A stretch of 64,000 nucleotides of DNA from Prolixibacteraceae bacterium (GTDB taxonomy: Bacteria > Bacteroidota > Bacteroidia > Bacteroidales > Prolixibacteraceae), in assembly GCA_030602265.1 (NCBI GenBank), contig JAUWAB010000003.1:1-64000 (forward strand), read 5' to 3'. Made by a program: the position numbers and the translations under genes. The notes beneath the pieces were generated by a model. The model saw only the letters and a program-made list of their open reading frames with translations. It did not search any database and was not told the origin of the DNA. Shown one piece after another: positions 29,486-39,512 of the stretch; position 1 is the stretch's first letter, and the number at the start of each line of letters is the position of its first letter.

Positions 29486-29862
29486 GACTCCGGATTTTCA
29501 GGGTTAAGCTCCGATTCGGCGGACTTCAGCATCTCTTCCAGCTCGGAAATGGTGAGGTTGTTCTCGCGGGCAAAGAAAGTGGCCAGTTTGGGGAAAGATC
29601 CCTGAAAGTAATCTTCCAGCAGGGTCCTGAATTGTAGCCGGGTGTATTCCTTTTTGGATACCAGCGGAAAAAAAAGATGCGTGTTACCAATGGTTTTGTG
29701 ATCCGCGAAACCCTTCTTCTCCAGCACTTTCAAGACGGTGGCGACGGTAGTGTAGGCAGGCTTCGGCTCATCGAACCGGTCGACAATATCCTTTACAACG
29801 GCCTCACTCAGGCTCCAGAGATATTGCATGACCTGCTCCTCGGCTTTTGTCAGTTGTTTCAT
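29482..29862 (-). CDS. BlaI/MecI/CopY family transcriptional regulator
   Basis: MKQLTKAEEQVMQYLWSLSEAVVKDIVDRFDEPKPAYTTVATVLKVLEKKGF; 4-nt overlap with the M56 gene. Confidence 0.93.
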   Translation of the reverse strand: MKQLTKAEEQVMQYLWSLSEAVVKDIVDRFDEPKPAYTTVATVLKVLEKKGFADHKTIGNTHLFFPLVSKKEYTRLQFRTLLEDYFQGSFPKLATFFARENNLTISELEEMLKSAESELNPENPES

Positions 29863-29877
29863 AAAGATCAATTTTTC

Positions 29878-29946
29878 TACTACAAATATAGTAGATTTTT
29901 CAATACTGACAACTATTTTTATAATATTTCTACTATATCTTTAGTA
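29878..29946. promoter_or_regulatory. Two TACTA-N6-TAGTA dyads (29878-29893, 29931-29946) upstream of blaI-like gene
   Basis: TACTACAAATATAGTA and TACTATATCTTTAGTA. Confidence 0.6.
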
Positions 29947-30177
29947 TTTTCTGAATCACAATACTATTCCTTGAAACTATACAGAATCTGATAAATTTCT
30001 TAACGGAAATCTCCTTGTATAGCAAACCGCAAATCAGGTGGCCCGTCAGACCGGATGGCAGGAATAATTTTACATATGGTGATTCCCCGTCAGAACGAGT
30101 CTTTCTGTTTGGCACTCAAGTATGGCTCTGTCGGGCTGACATCTAAACAGTAAAAAAATAACAATTATTCAGATTAT

Positions 30178-30422
30178 AGCCTCACCATTAAAGGATTTCT
30201 GATTTTAAAGGAAAATTGACAAAAGGACATGAATAAATGCGATTGCGACTCAGCCAATGCGGGATGGATTGAAAGACCCACATTGGAAGCCCGGCAAGAG
30301 CCCTATAGGGGTGACATGTGGGTAGAACAGAGGTATCAATAATTGGTTTGACCCCTGGCCGGGGTCATATGTTCTTCCCACATCGTTTTTGCTACCCACA
30401 TGCAATCCCTCCGGGATTGAAC
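30178..30422 (-). repeat. Dispersed palindromic intergenic repeat, copy C (inverted relative to A and B)
   Basis: Reverse complement matches copy A over 30178-30311 and the 5' part of copy B over about 30300-30422. Confidence 0.88.
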
Positions 30423-30501
30423 GCATAACGGTATCAATCTGGTAATTAAACAATTAAAATATAATATATTCTAGTGAATAAAAAGGTAGTCCTTGCTCTG
30501 C

Positions 30502-33500
30502 TCAGGACAACGAATCTATATCCTTAAGCAAACCGACGGCCTCTCCGATCGACAGGATGGCTTCGAAAGTAAGGGTAAGCTTGCCTTCCTCTTTCATCCG
30601 GCATTTACGGGGGTGTGTCTGGACGTACCGCAGTATTTTCCCGAAGGCATCCGACTGGTAATAGGGGGAGCGCTGGTCTGAGGGGAAGTAGCAGATCATT
30701 TTTTGGTTTTTCAGGACGATCCGCTCAATCCCCAGGTTCATGGCGGCCCAGCGTAAGCGCACCACTTCGAGCAGTTCGGCGCTGGGGGCAGGTAATTTTC
30801 CGAACCGGTCGGCCAGGCTGGCTTCGAATTTCTGGAGCTGACTTTCATTTTCCTGGTTGTCAAGCTCCCGGTAAAGCATCATACGCTCTGCAGTCCCGGG
30901 AATATAGCTGTCGGGGAACAGCAGCTCCATATCGGTATCAATCTGGCAATCGTTTACATATTGAATCTTCAGGAAGGCCTGGGCACCATCGGGCTGCTGA
31001 TCGCGGAACAAATCGCCGAATTCTTCCGATTTCAGCTCCTGAACGGCTTCATTAAGGATCCGGTGGTAGGTTTCGAAACCGATATCGGCAATAAACCCAC
31101 TCTGTTCGGCTCCTAAAAGGTTTCCGGCGCCGCGGATGTCAAGGTCCTGCATCGAGATATTGAATCCGCTGCCCAAATCAGAGAATTCCTCAATAGCTTT
31201 GAGTCTTCGCCGGGCCTCGTTGGTAAGGGTTACCGGAGGTGGGGTTATCAGATAGCAGAATGCCTTCTTATTAGATCGCCCTACCCTGCCACGCAGCTGG
31301 TGCAGGTCACTCAGTCCGAAGTTCTGGGCCTGGTTGATGATCATGGTATTCGCATTGGGAATATCCAGTCCTGACTCAATGATGGTGGTGGCAACCAGCA
31401 CATCGTAATGGCCGTTAATAAAAGCGAGCATGACCCTTTCGAGTTCGTGTCCCTCCATCTGACCATGCCCCACAATCGTTTTCACACCCGGAACGATCCG
31501 TTTGATCGTATCCTCCACTTCATGGATGTTCTGCACACGGTTATGGATAAAGAACACCTGCCCGTTTCGGCCCACTTCATATAATATGGCGTCCCGGATC
31601 AGCTTTTCGTTGAAACCGTGTACCTCGGTAATAATCGGATAGCGGTTGGGGGGTGGTGTCTGGATGATCGAAAGGTCTCTGGCACCCATCAATGAAAATT
31701 GCAAGGTTCTCGGGATCGGGGTAGCCGTGAGTGTTAGTGTGTCCACATTCAGCTTCAGCTTCTTCAGTTTATCTTTAACACCTACCCCAAACTTTTGCTC
31801 CTCATCCACGATAAGTAAACCAAGGTCCTTAAATTTCACATCATTACTGACCAATCTGTGGGTTCCGATAATAATATCCACCTTTCCATCCTTTACTTCC
31901 GTCAGTGCCTCCTTTATCTCCGCAGTCGAACGCAAACGGCTTATATAGGATACTTTCACCGGAAAATCGGCAAGCCGTTCGGAGAAAGTTTTATAATGCT
32001 GCAACGCCAGGATGGTAGTGGGAACGAGCACAGCAACCTGTTTCCCGTCGGTTACGGCCTTGAATGCAGCCCTAATGGCCACCTCCGTTTTCCCAAACCC
32101 CACGTCCCCGCACACCAGGCGGTCCATTGGAATGGGTTTTTCCATGTCGTCCTTGATCGCCTGGGTAGTCTTAACCTGATCCGGCGTATCTTCATAGATA
32201 AACGAAGCCTCCAACTCGGTTTGAAGGTAACTGTCGGGAGAAAAGGCAAAACCATGCTCCTCCCGCCTGCGGGCATAGAGGGCGATCAGCTCTCTGGCGA
32301 TATCCTTGACCTTGCTCTTGGTCCGGTTTTTCAGGTTCTGCCAGGCAGCAGTTCCCAATTTGTTCAGCGATGGCTCGGTTCCATCCTTTCCTTTATATTT
32401 TGAAATCCGGTGAAGTGAATGAATGCTAACCAGAAGGGAATCGTTATCGCGGTAAACCAACCTGATCGCCTCCTGCAATTTACCGTTGACCTCGGTTTTT
32501 ACCAGCCCGGCAAACTTGCCGATACCATGGTCGGTATGTACCACATAATCGCCCGGGTGGAGCATGTTGAGTTCCTTCAAGGTAATCGCCTCACGCTGCG
32601 GTTTCCGGGTGCGAAGCCTGAAGCGGTGATACCGCTCAAAAATCTGGTGGTCGGTATAACAGCAAAGTTGAAGGTCGTGGTCGGTAAAACCCTCGTGCAG
32701 CGTAAACATCACCGGTTCAAAAGCCACCTTCTGGCGGATTTCACGGAAGATATCCTTCAACCGGTCTGCCTGTTTTTCCTGATTGGTAAGCAACAGTATC
32801 CGGTATCCGGTATCGGTCATTTCCTGCAGGTTCCCGGCAAGCAGGTTGAAGTTCTTGTTAAAAACCGGTTGCTTTGAAGTCCTGAAACCGATCCTGGTGC
32901 CGGCTTTGAATAATTCACCACTCCCCGACTCAATACAGGTAAAATCCTGAATGCCCTGCTTAAGCTCCCTGCCATCGAGCAAATCATCGCGGCTTACGGA
33001 AACCTCCGCTACCTCCCGGTCAAGCGCATGTTGCACGATCTGGTCCAGCTGATCGGCAATCAATTTCCCTCCACACATCATACAAATGGTATCGGGTGGC
33101 ATAAACCCGGGCAATCCGGTGCGTTTCCCGGCAAAGAGGTCCCGCTGGACATCGGGTACCAGCGTAATGCGCTCATACGACTTCCGCGAAACCTGGTCGC
33201 TGATATCGAAACTTCGTATCGAATCCACCTCATTGCCGAAGAAATCGAGGCGATAGGGATCTTCGTTGGCATAGGAGAAAATATCGACAATACTCCCCCG
33301 GATGGAAAACTGCCCCGGATCGGTCACAAAATCCACCCGCTCAAAACCATATTCAAACAAGAATTCATTGATGAATTCTATCGAGATTTTCTCCCCCTTT
33401 GAGATCGTCAGGGTATTGATGGCCAGGTTCTCCCGGGAGACCACTTTCTCAACAAGGCCCTCGGGATAAGTAATGAGGATATAATTCTGGCCGTTGCTGC

Positions 33501-33840
33501 TCAGTTTATTCAGTGCTTCGGTGCGGAGCACCAGGCTTTCCTGGTCCGACTGTCCGAACTGCACCGATTTTTTATAGGAAGCCGGAAAAAAAAGAGTCTG
33601 TTCTTCTAATCCGAGACTAACCAGGTCATCATAAAAATAGGCCGCTTCCTCCCGTTCGGGCAACACAACAAGAAGATTCCGGGAAGTCCGGAGATGGAGA
33701 TTGGCAGCAATTATGGAACGGGCAGAGCCAATGACGCCCTGCAGGTGAATCTTTTCACCCGGGGGGGCACCGCTCTTTTCTATAAGGTTGTCAATCTGCG
33801 GGTGCCCTTCGAATAATTTCAGAAATGATGCTGCTTCCAA
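30502..33840 (-). CDS. mfd: Transcription-repair coupling factor Mfd
   Basis: DRLVCGDVGFGKTEVAIRAAFKAV; LLIVDEEQKFGV; LTLTATPIPRTLQFSLMGARDLSII; GDYVVHTDHGIGKFAGL. Confidence 0.97.
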   Translation of the reverse strand: MEAASFLKLFEGHPQIDNLIEKSGAPPGEKIHLQGVIGSARSIIAANLHLRTSRNLLVVLPEREEAAYFYDDLVSLGLEEQTLFFPASYKKSVQFGQSDQESLVLRTEALNKLSSNGQNYILITYPEGLVEKVVSRENLAINTLTISKGEKISIEFINEFLFEYGFERVDFVTDPGQFSIRGSIVDIFSYANEDPYRLDFFGNEVDSIRSFDISDQVSRKSYERITLVPDVQRDLFAGKRTGLPGFMPPDTICMMCGGKLIADQLDQIVQHALDREVAEVSVSRDDLLDGRELKQGIQDFTCIESGSGELFKAGTRIGFRTSKQPVFNKNFNLLAGNLQEMTDTGYRILLLTNQEKQADRLKDIFREIRQKVAFEPVMFTLHEGFTDHDLQLCCYTDHQIFERYHRFRLRTRKPQREAITLKELNMLHPGDYVVHTDHGIGKFAGLVKTEVNGKLQEAIRLVYRDNDSLLVSIHSLHRISKYKGKDGTEPSLNKLGTAAWQNLKNRTKSKVKDIARELIALYARRREEHGFAFSPDSYLQTELEASFIYEDTPDQVKTTQAIKDDMEKPIPMDRLVCGDVGFGKTEVAIRAAFKAVTDGKQVAVLVPTTILALQHYKTFSERLADFPVKVSYISRLRSTAEIKEALTEVKDGKVDIIIGTHRLVSNDVKFKDLGLLIVDEEQKFGVGVKDKLKKLKLNVDTLTLTATPIPRTLQFSLMGARDLSIIQTPPPNRYPIITEVHGFNEKLIRDAILYEVGRNGQVFFIHNRVQNIHEVEDTIKRIVPGVKTIVGHGQMEGHELERVMLAFINGHYDVLVATTIIESGLDIPNANTMIINQAQNFGLSDLHQLRGRVGRSNKKAFCYLITPPPVTLTNEARRRLKAIEEFSDLGSGFNISMQDLDIRGAGNLLGAEQSGFIADIGFETYHRILNEAVQELKSEEFGDLFRDQQPDGAQAFLKIQYVNDCQIDTDMELLFPDSYIPGTAERMMLYRELDNQENESQLQKFEASLADRFGKLPAPSAELLEVVRLRWAAMNLGIERIVLKNQKMICYFPSDQRSPYYQSDAFGKILRYVQTHPRKCRMKEEGKLTLTFEAILSIGEAVGLLKDIDSLS

Positions 33841-33887
33841 AAAAATGAGCAGTTAAAAATTTTTCGCAAAGATAGAATTTTTAGGGA

Positions 33888-34562
33888 TCAGAATTCGTAG
33901 CCCCGCTTTCTGGCCCAGCCTTCCACATCAAATTCACGATTGAACTGGTAAAGGACATGGGTATCACCATAATAGGGCTGGACAATTCCCAACACGATAA
34001 AATCGGCAAGCAACTGTTCCGCCTGCCGGTATGGAAGACTTGCCTTTCTTGCAAAACCTGAAACCGAAATAAACTGGTTCTCGTCGAGATATTTCAGGAG
34101 AAATTTCTCGGCATCTGAGAGCCTGATGGTAATTCCGACTTTACTTTTCTGTTTGTTCCACACTTCGATCATGACCTTGCCTGCCAGGCGGTTTTCATCC
34201 TTGTGGCGTACAAAGGCCATCCATTTTCCGCTTTCATCCTTGGCATAATGGGGTTTCTGGGTACTGGGCTCCACCGTTACCTGAAGTACGGTCTTCCCTT
34301 CCAGGTGCCATTGCCGGGTGGAAAAAGGCACCGGAGGTTTGCTGTAAATCCGGGCAGCCGACTCAACCATATAATACTCCTCGTCCGACTGTACCCCAAC
34401 AATGTTGCCGTTATCCTTCACCCCGATCAGGAGACTCCCTCCTTCGGAATTGGCAAATGCGACCAGCGATTTGGCGATTTTCCGTGAATCAGTAATACAG
34501 AACTTGAAATCCTGTTTCTGATGCTCTCCCTCACGGATCATTCTTATCAGTTGATTGTTCAC
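33888..34562 (-). CDS. AlbA_2/Schlafen-type ATP-binding domain protein
   Basis: GEHQKQDFKFCITDSRKIAKSLVAFANSEGGSLLIGVKDNGNIVGV. Confidence 0.85.
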   Translation of the reverse strand: MNNQLIRMIREGEHQKQDFKFCITDSRKIAKSLVAFANSEGGSLLIGVKDNGNIVGVQSDEEYYMVESAARIYSKPPVPFSTRQWHLEGKTVLQVTVEPSTQKPHYAKDESGKWMAFVRHKDENRLAGKVMIEVWNKQKSKVGITIRLSDAEKFLLKYLDENQFISVSGFARKASLPYRQAEQLLADFIVLGIVQPYYGDTHVLYQFNREFDVEGWARKRGYEF

Positions 34563-34704
34563 TTTAAACTTTTCTAAGGTCTGTTCTCAGTTATGCCTGA
34601 TTAAAACTCTCTTAACCGTTCAGCCGGTTAATGACCTGTAAAAATAAATCATATTCTTTTCTTTCGGGAATATCCTCCAGCATAAAATTTCTCCTGAAAC
34701 TGCC

Positions 34705-36540
34705 TTAATCCTGGTACAGGTTCATACGGCAGGACTGGCAATCGAACTCCAGCCTGAACCTGCGCCTTCCGTCGACAAGGTACAGAGGTTCCCTGAATTC
34801 CCCCTTGTTATGCCCCTTTTCCCTCGGGCAGTATCCCAGCTGATACTTCAGGCAATGCTTCATGGTCATCAGCTTTTTCCCGGAGTAATCCCGGCTGATT
34901 TCCACGGCAGGTTCAATCTTTCCTGCACCGTGCTCCCGGTAAAAATCCTCCGAAAGGCGGTTCGACACATTCCAGGTGTAATCGACCGATGAGAAATATT
35001 TACCATCTGGAACAACAGGCGTGAAAGGAATTCCCGGTTCAAAGCAGCTCAGCCGGTACTCCAGAAATTTATCCAGAAATTCCCTTCGGATCCGGTTAAT
35101 TACAGAAACCGGAAAGAAAAGAGGATTGTCCAACTTAAGCTCCACCTCTGTCACATCAAATATAGTATCACCGGACTTTGACAGCTGTTCGCGAAGCATA
35201 GCCAGGGCCTTATCCCGGTCCCGGGCAACCGTTTTCTCAGTCTTAAACTGCAAACTGAAAAGGTTACAGTCTTCATCCTCAGCTACGATAACCAATCTAT
35301 CTTCAAATTCTGATACCTCAAGCCTGATTTCTACTTTTCTGGAAGTCTGGCTTCTTCTGAGAGTCTCACTGAATTCATGATCATAATTCCGGTAAATGCG
35401 CGTACCGGGTAACAATTCGACCTTCCTGGCAAACTCCACTTTCCTGCCATCTGCGATATTCACCTTGACACCCTCCAGTACGCCGCCGGCGTTAAAAAAA
35501 CAGAGCCCATCGTTGTTTGCCAGGGAAATTCCGGTATCAATCTCAGCTGAATTACCGACCGACTGTATAACCTTGCCAATATATTCACCCGCCGACTTTG
35601 GGGTATCAAAACTGACCATATCAGGAGTTCGCCCGAAAAGAAAATAATTCCCTGTTCCCCTGGAAAACGTTTTTCCGGGATCGGGAATAAAATCAAACCA
35701 GACATTTCCTGAAGAGGCTTTCCTGAAATCCGGACGGCCTTCCATGAATGCATCGATCTTTTTACGATAGTAAGCGGTGATGTTTTTCAGGTAGTTGTCG
35801 TCCTTTAACCTTCCCTCTATCTTGAAACTGGAGACACCGGCCAGTGCCATTTCGGCAAGATGGTCTCCCAGGTTAAGGTCTTTGAGAGAAAGGAGATGTT
35901 TCTGTTTTTCCAGTATCCTGCCATCGGCATCCACCAGGTCGTAGAGTTTCCTGCATGGCTGGGCACACACGCCGCGGTTACCGCTTCTTCCCCCCTGGGC
36001 CTCGCTCATGTAGCACTGTCCGCTCAAACTGACGCAAAGAGCACCATGAACAAAACATTCCAGTTCGAGCGTGGTGGCAGCCCTGATTTCCCGGATCTGC
36101 TCCAGGGTCAGTTCCCTTGCCAGCACCACCCTGCGAAATCCAGCTTTCTCTAAAAACTGTATCCTGGAAAGTTCATAATTGTTTGTCTGGGTGCTGGCAT
36201 GAAGTTCAACCGGAGGAAGGTCCATTCTGAGGATGCCCATATCCTGAATGATCAAAGCATCTACGCCGGCCTCATGCAACTGGCCAATCAGCGTCCTTGC
36301 CGGTTCCAGCTCATGGTCATAAAGAATGGTATTGAATGCCACAAAAACCCGGGCGTAATATTTTCGGGCATAGGATACCAGCCGGGCAATATCGCCGACT
36401 TCATTTCCGGCTGCAGCACGGGCACTGAAAACCGGAGCACCGATATAAACTGCATCGGCCCCGAAATTAATGGCCATAATACCGGAGTCGGCCGTTCTTG
36501 CAGGTGAAAGCAGCTCTATTCTCTGAATACCGGATTTCAA
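34705..36540 (-). CDS. U32 family peptidase (start uncertain)
   Basis: IELLSPARTADSGIMAINFGADAVYIGAPVFSARAAAGNEV; ELECFVHGALCVSLSGQCYMSEAQGGRSGNRGVCAQPCRKLY; the longer ORF to 36630 overlaps the neighbouring CDS. Confidence 0.88.
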   Translation of the reverse strand: MKSGIQRIELLSPARTADSGIMAINFGADAVYIGAPVFSARAAAGNEVGDIARLVSYARKYYARVFVAFNTILYDHELEPARTLIGQLHEAGVDALIIQDMGILRMDLPPVELHASTQTNNYELSRIQFLEKAGFRRVVLARELTLEQIREIRAATTLELECFVHGALCVSLSGQCYMSEAQGGRSGNRGVCAQPCRKLYDLVDADGRILEKQKHLLSLKDLNLGDHLAEMALAGVSSFKIEGRLKDDNYLKNITAYYRKKIDAFMEGRPDFRKASSGNVWFDFIPDPGKTFSRGTGNYFLFGRTPDMVSFDTPKSAGEYIGKVIQSVGNSAEIDTGISLANNDGLCFFNAGGVLEGVKVNIADGRKVEFARKVELLPGTRIYRNYDHEFSETLRRSQTSRKVEIRLEVSEFEDRLVIVAEDEDCNLFSLQFKTEKTVARDRDKALAMLREQLSKSGDTIFDVTEVELKLDNPLFFPVSVINRIRREFLDKFLEYRLSCFEPGIPFTPVVPDGKYFSSVDYTWNVSNRLSEDFYREHGAGKIEPAVEISRDYSGKKLMTMKHCLKYQLGYCPREKGHNKGEFREPLYLVDGRRRFRLEFDCQSCRMNLYQD

Positions 36541-36592
36541 GTTATATGACAAATAATTTACGTAAACATGAATAATACCAACCTGATCCCGA

Positions 36593-37477
36593 TCAGAATC
36601 CGGGAAGCATCCGAAGCAACCACCCGGCAACCCCGATTACCGCCACCACTGTAACAAGGGCAGTCAGTACCCTGATCAAACGCTGGAACAGCTTTTGATC
36701 GCTGATAATGCTGGTATAGAAGTTAACCGACAGGCTGAGGATCACAATAAGAGCCAATGATATGGCTGCTGCAGCCATATAACTGCCGGAAAAAAAATAA
36801 GGCAGGGCGGCCAATACTGAAATCATTAATCCGCTGATCAACCGGAAAACCGCCCGTTGAAACTGTTCTCCCCTGATTTTTCCGGGATTTTTAAGCAAAA
36901 GGGTAAAAATTGTATCCGATAAAGTGACCAGTAATCCTGTCAGGACGAGTATTATCCCTGATTCAAATAAAATTCCTGAAAACTGCCATAAAATGGCGAC
37001 CATACCGGCAAGGGAGAAAAAAACCAGGTTCATGGCTGTCTGCCATGTACCGAAAGATTTCAGGCGAAGGTCACTCAGCATATTTACCAAAGCCTTTTCG
37101 TGGTTGAACTCATCCTGGGCAAGTTTTGCCACTTCGGGAATCACCACGGCAAGTTTGTTATATCTCCTGAAGGCGGCAGATTCAGAATGTTCCAATAGTT
37201 TCATCGCAAACACCAGACCCAAAAAGCCGGCAATGAAGGTATATAAACGAACCTGCCACCAGCGGGGTTCTACTTCATCATTGTAATTCATCCAAAAGCG
37301 GTAGTGTTCGAGCTCCTCCTCGGCGATACGGTTCAGAACACCCTTATTTGCCGCCGACTTTGCCACCCTTGACAGATGTTTATAAATGTGATATTCGGTC
37401 ACTTCATTCACCTGGGCATTTCTGATTTCAGCCTGCAAGTCAGCACTTAACGATGTATGTGTTTTATTATTCTCCAT
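36593..37477 (-). CDS. VIT1/CCC1-type membrane protein with N-terminal ferritin-like domain
   Basis: EYHIYKHLSRVAKSAANKGVLNRIAEEELEHYRFW ferritin-like motif; multi-TM C-terminus. Confidence 0.82.
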   Translation of the reverse strand: MENNKTHTSLSADLQAEIRNAQVNEVTEYHIYKHLSRVAKSAANKGVLNRIAEEELEHYRFWMNYNDEVEPRWWQVRLYTFIAGFLGLVFAMKLLEHSESAAFRRYNKLAVVIPEVAKLAQDEFNHEKALVNMLSDLRLKSFGTWQTAMNLVFFSLAGMVAILWQFSGILFESGIILVLTGLLVTLSDTIFTLLLKNPGKIRGEQFQRAVFRLISGLMISVLAALPYFFSGSYMAAAAISLALIVILSLSVNFYTSIISDQKLFQRLIRVLTALVTVVAVIGVAGWLLRMLPGF

Positions 37478-37564
37478 AAATTGCAATTTTTGATTAGGCC
37501 CCCATTACCTGACATGTACCGGATCTTATCAGAACAATTTATCAGGGGATATGTTCCGGCCCGA

Positions 37565-38062
37565 TCAGGGCTTCATCCATTCAAAGGTCAGGTAATGGTC
37601 CTTTTTCATTCCCAGACTTTCATATACAAGATGTGCAGTGGTATTGGACACATCAGCATAAAGGCGGATTCCGAACAAGCCAGGATCGGCATTCACCAAT
37701 TCCCGGATATGTTTGTACATAGCCCTGTAGATCCCTTTACGGCGGTATCCGGGCAGTACATATACCGATTGAATCCACAAAACCGTCCCGTTCCGCCAGT
37801 CACTCCATTCATAGGTGGTGAGCAGTGAACCCACAACCCTGCCATCCGATTCTGCCACATAGTACCTGCCACGCTCAGGCTTTTCGAAAACTGCGGATAC
37901 GCCCTGCCCCACAGTTTCCCTGTTCAGTTCTATATGCTCTGTTTCAGAAGCCATAGCTGTCTGAAATCCGGCAATTACCGGGACATCCTCAACAGTCGCT
38001 GATCTGACAATCATTTCACTTGACATTAAATTATTCATACTGGTTGTAAGCATGCCCGGCAA
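37565..38062 (-). CDS. GNAT family N-acetyltransferase (start uncertain)
   Basis: IQSVYVLPGYRRKGIYRAMYKHI; YADVSNTTAHLVYESLGMK. Confidence 0.88.
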   Translation of the reverse strand: MPGMLTTSMNNLMSSEMIVRSATVEDVPVIAGFQTAMASETEHIELNRETVGQGVSAVFEKPERGRYYVAESDGRVVGSLLTTYEWSDWRNGTVLWIQSVYVLPGYRRKGIYRAMYKHIRELVNADPGLFGIRLYADVSNTTAHLVYESLGMKKDHYLTFEWMKP

Positions 38063-38274
38063 AATAACCGGGGAGGTAAGTCACCCTGAACAACGTTAGC
38101 CTGGCTGGCATGACCAGCTGCCGGGCCTTCTGTCCATATCGGATCAAAGTGACTCCATCAGAGCCCGAAGGTAAAAAAAGTTTCAGTTTTTGAAAGCGTC
38201 AACCGTCTCAACAATTGTATATCTCATACAAAAGAATTAGTTTTGATAGATATCTGATCCTATAAACGATTTTT

Positions 38275-38754
38275 ATGAATATCCTTACTGCCATCAAGTA
38301 TATTGAGAAAGTAATCATAGGCACCCTGGTCATCATTTTAGCGATGATTTTATTGTTATCCACTGCCGATGTCGCTTTTTCGATTGGCACAGAAGTGCTG
38401 AAATCACCCACCTTCCTGGTTGAGGCCGATAATCTGATGAACATATTCAGCTCCATCCTCATTGTAATTATAGGCCTTGAGCTTCTCGAAACCATTAAAG
38501 CCTATCTGAAAGAGGATGTTGTTCATGTCGAACTGGTCGTACTGGTTGCCATCATTGCATTAGGCAGGAAAGTAATCATCTGGGATTTCAATAAATACAC
38601 GATCAATGAGATGATGGGCCTTTCACTGCTTCTGGTCTCACTGGCGATCGTGTATTTCCTGATACGGAAAACCGATGCACAGCACAATGCCAACCGGAAA
38701 AGAGGGCGTACTTTTTTTCGAACAAAAACCCAGGTAAAAGAGAACCATGAATAG
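38275..38754 (+). CDS. PsiE-like four-TM membrane protein
   Basis: YIEKVIIGTLVIILAMILLLSTADVAFSI; LVVLVAIIALGRKVIIWDFNKY. Confidence 0.75.
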   Translation: MNILTAIKYIEKVIIGTLVIILAMILLLSTADVAFSIGTEVLKSPTFLVEADNLMNIFSSILIVIIGLELLETIKAYLKEDVVHVELVVLVAIIALGRKVIIWDFNKYTINEMMGLSLLLVSLAIVYFLIRKTDAQHNANRKRGRTFFRTKTQVKENHE

Positions 38755-38769
38755 GAATTCCTTTCAGAC

Positions 38770-39087
38770 TTAACCAAGCCTTGTCAGAATATCCTCGATT
38801 TTGATTTTTTCTTCGTCCATCAGGATGAGTTGCATCTTGTGCTTCGACAGGTAATTGCATACCTCCTGTCCTACACCTCCGGTAATAATGGATGTTACCT
38901 GATTTTCCCTCAGGAATTCAGCTAATTGCATATCAGCATCCACTTCTTCGGCAAACGGGTTCTCAACAAGTTTAGAGATTTCAGCCCCTGGCTTATGTAC
39001 AACCAGATATTTGCAGCGGCCGAACCGGAGGTCATGAAAAGATCGGAGGGTTTTACCACTTGAGGTGATGGCAAATTGTTTTTCCAT
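38770..39087 (-). CDS. NifX/NifB-type iron-molybdenum cofactor binding family protein
   Basis: LRFGRCKYLVVHKPGAEISKLVENPFAEEVDADMQLAEFLRENQVTSIITGGVGQEVCNYLSKHKMQLIL. Confidence 0.85.
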   Translation of the reverse strand: MEKQFAITSSGKTLRSFHDLRFGRCKYLVVHKPGAEISKLVENPFAEEVDADMQLAEFLRENQVTSIITGGVGQEVCNYLSKHKMQLILMDEEKIKIEDILTRLG

Positions 39088-39109
39088 TGGTAATTTTAAT
39101 GATTATTGT

Positions 39110-39472
39110 TTAAGTTTCGGATGTTTGATTTTCACCGGTAAGTTCTTCCCAATACTCTACTGCCCGTCTGGTATGCGGAATAACGATGGTACCGCCGACC
39201 AGGTTGGCTACTGAAAAGATTTCAAAAATCTCAGGAGTAGTCACACCCAGTTCATAACATTTGCCGAGATGGTACCTGATACAGTCATCACACCTGAGGA
39301 CCATGGAAGTAGCCAGTCCAAGCATCTCCTTTACCTTTGCGGAAAGCGCGCCGTCCTGATAGGTGAGTGCATCCAGACTGTAAATCCTTTTCATCACCTT
39401 ATTGTCGGCTGCCAGTATCCGCTCATTCATTTTCCCGCGGTAGGCATTAAATTCATCTGCAAGCTTTCCCAT
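39110..39472 (-). CDS. Carboxymuconolactone decarboxylase/AhpD-like protein
   Basis: VKEMLGLATSMVLRCDDCIRYHLGKCYELG (CxxC...H). Confidence 0.9.
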   Translation of the reverse strand: MGKLADEFNAYRGKMNERILAADNKVMKRIYSLDALTYQDGALSAKVKEMLGLATSMVLRCDDCIRYHLGKCYELGVTTPEIFEIFSVANLVGGTIVIPHTRRAVEYWEELTGENQTSET

Positions 39473-39512
39473 ATCTTTTCAATAAAATTATTGTCTTTTT
39501 GAATTAATGTTT

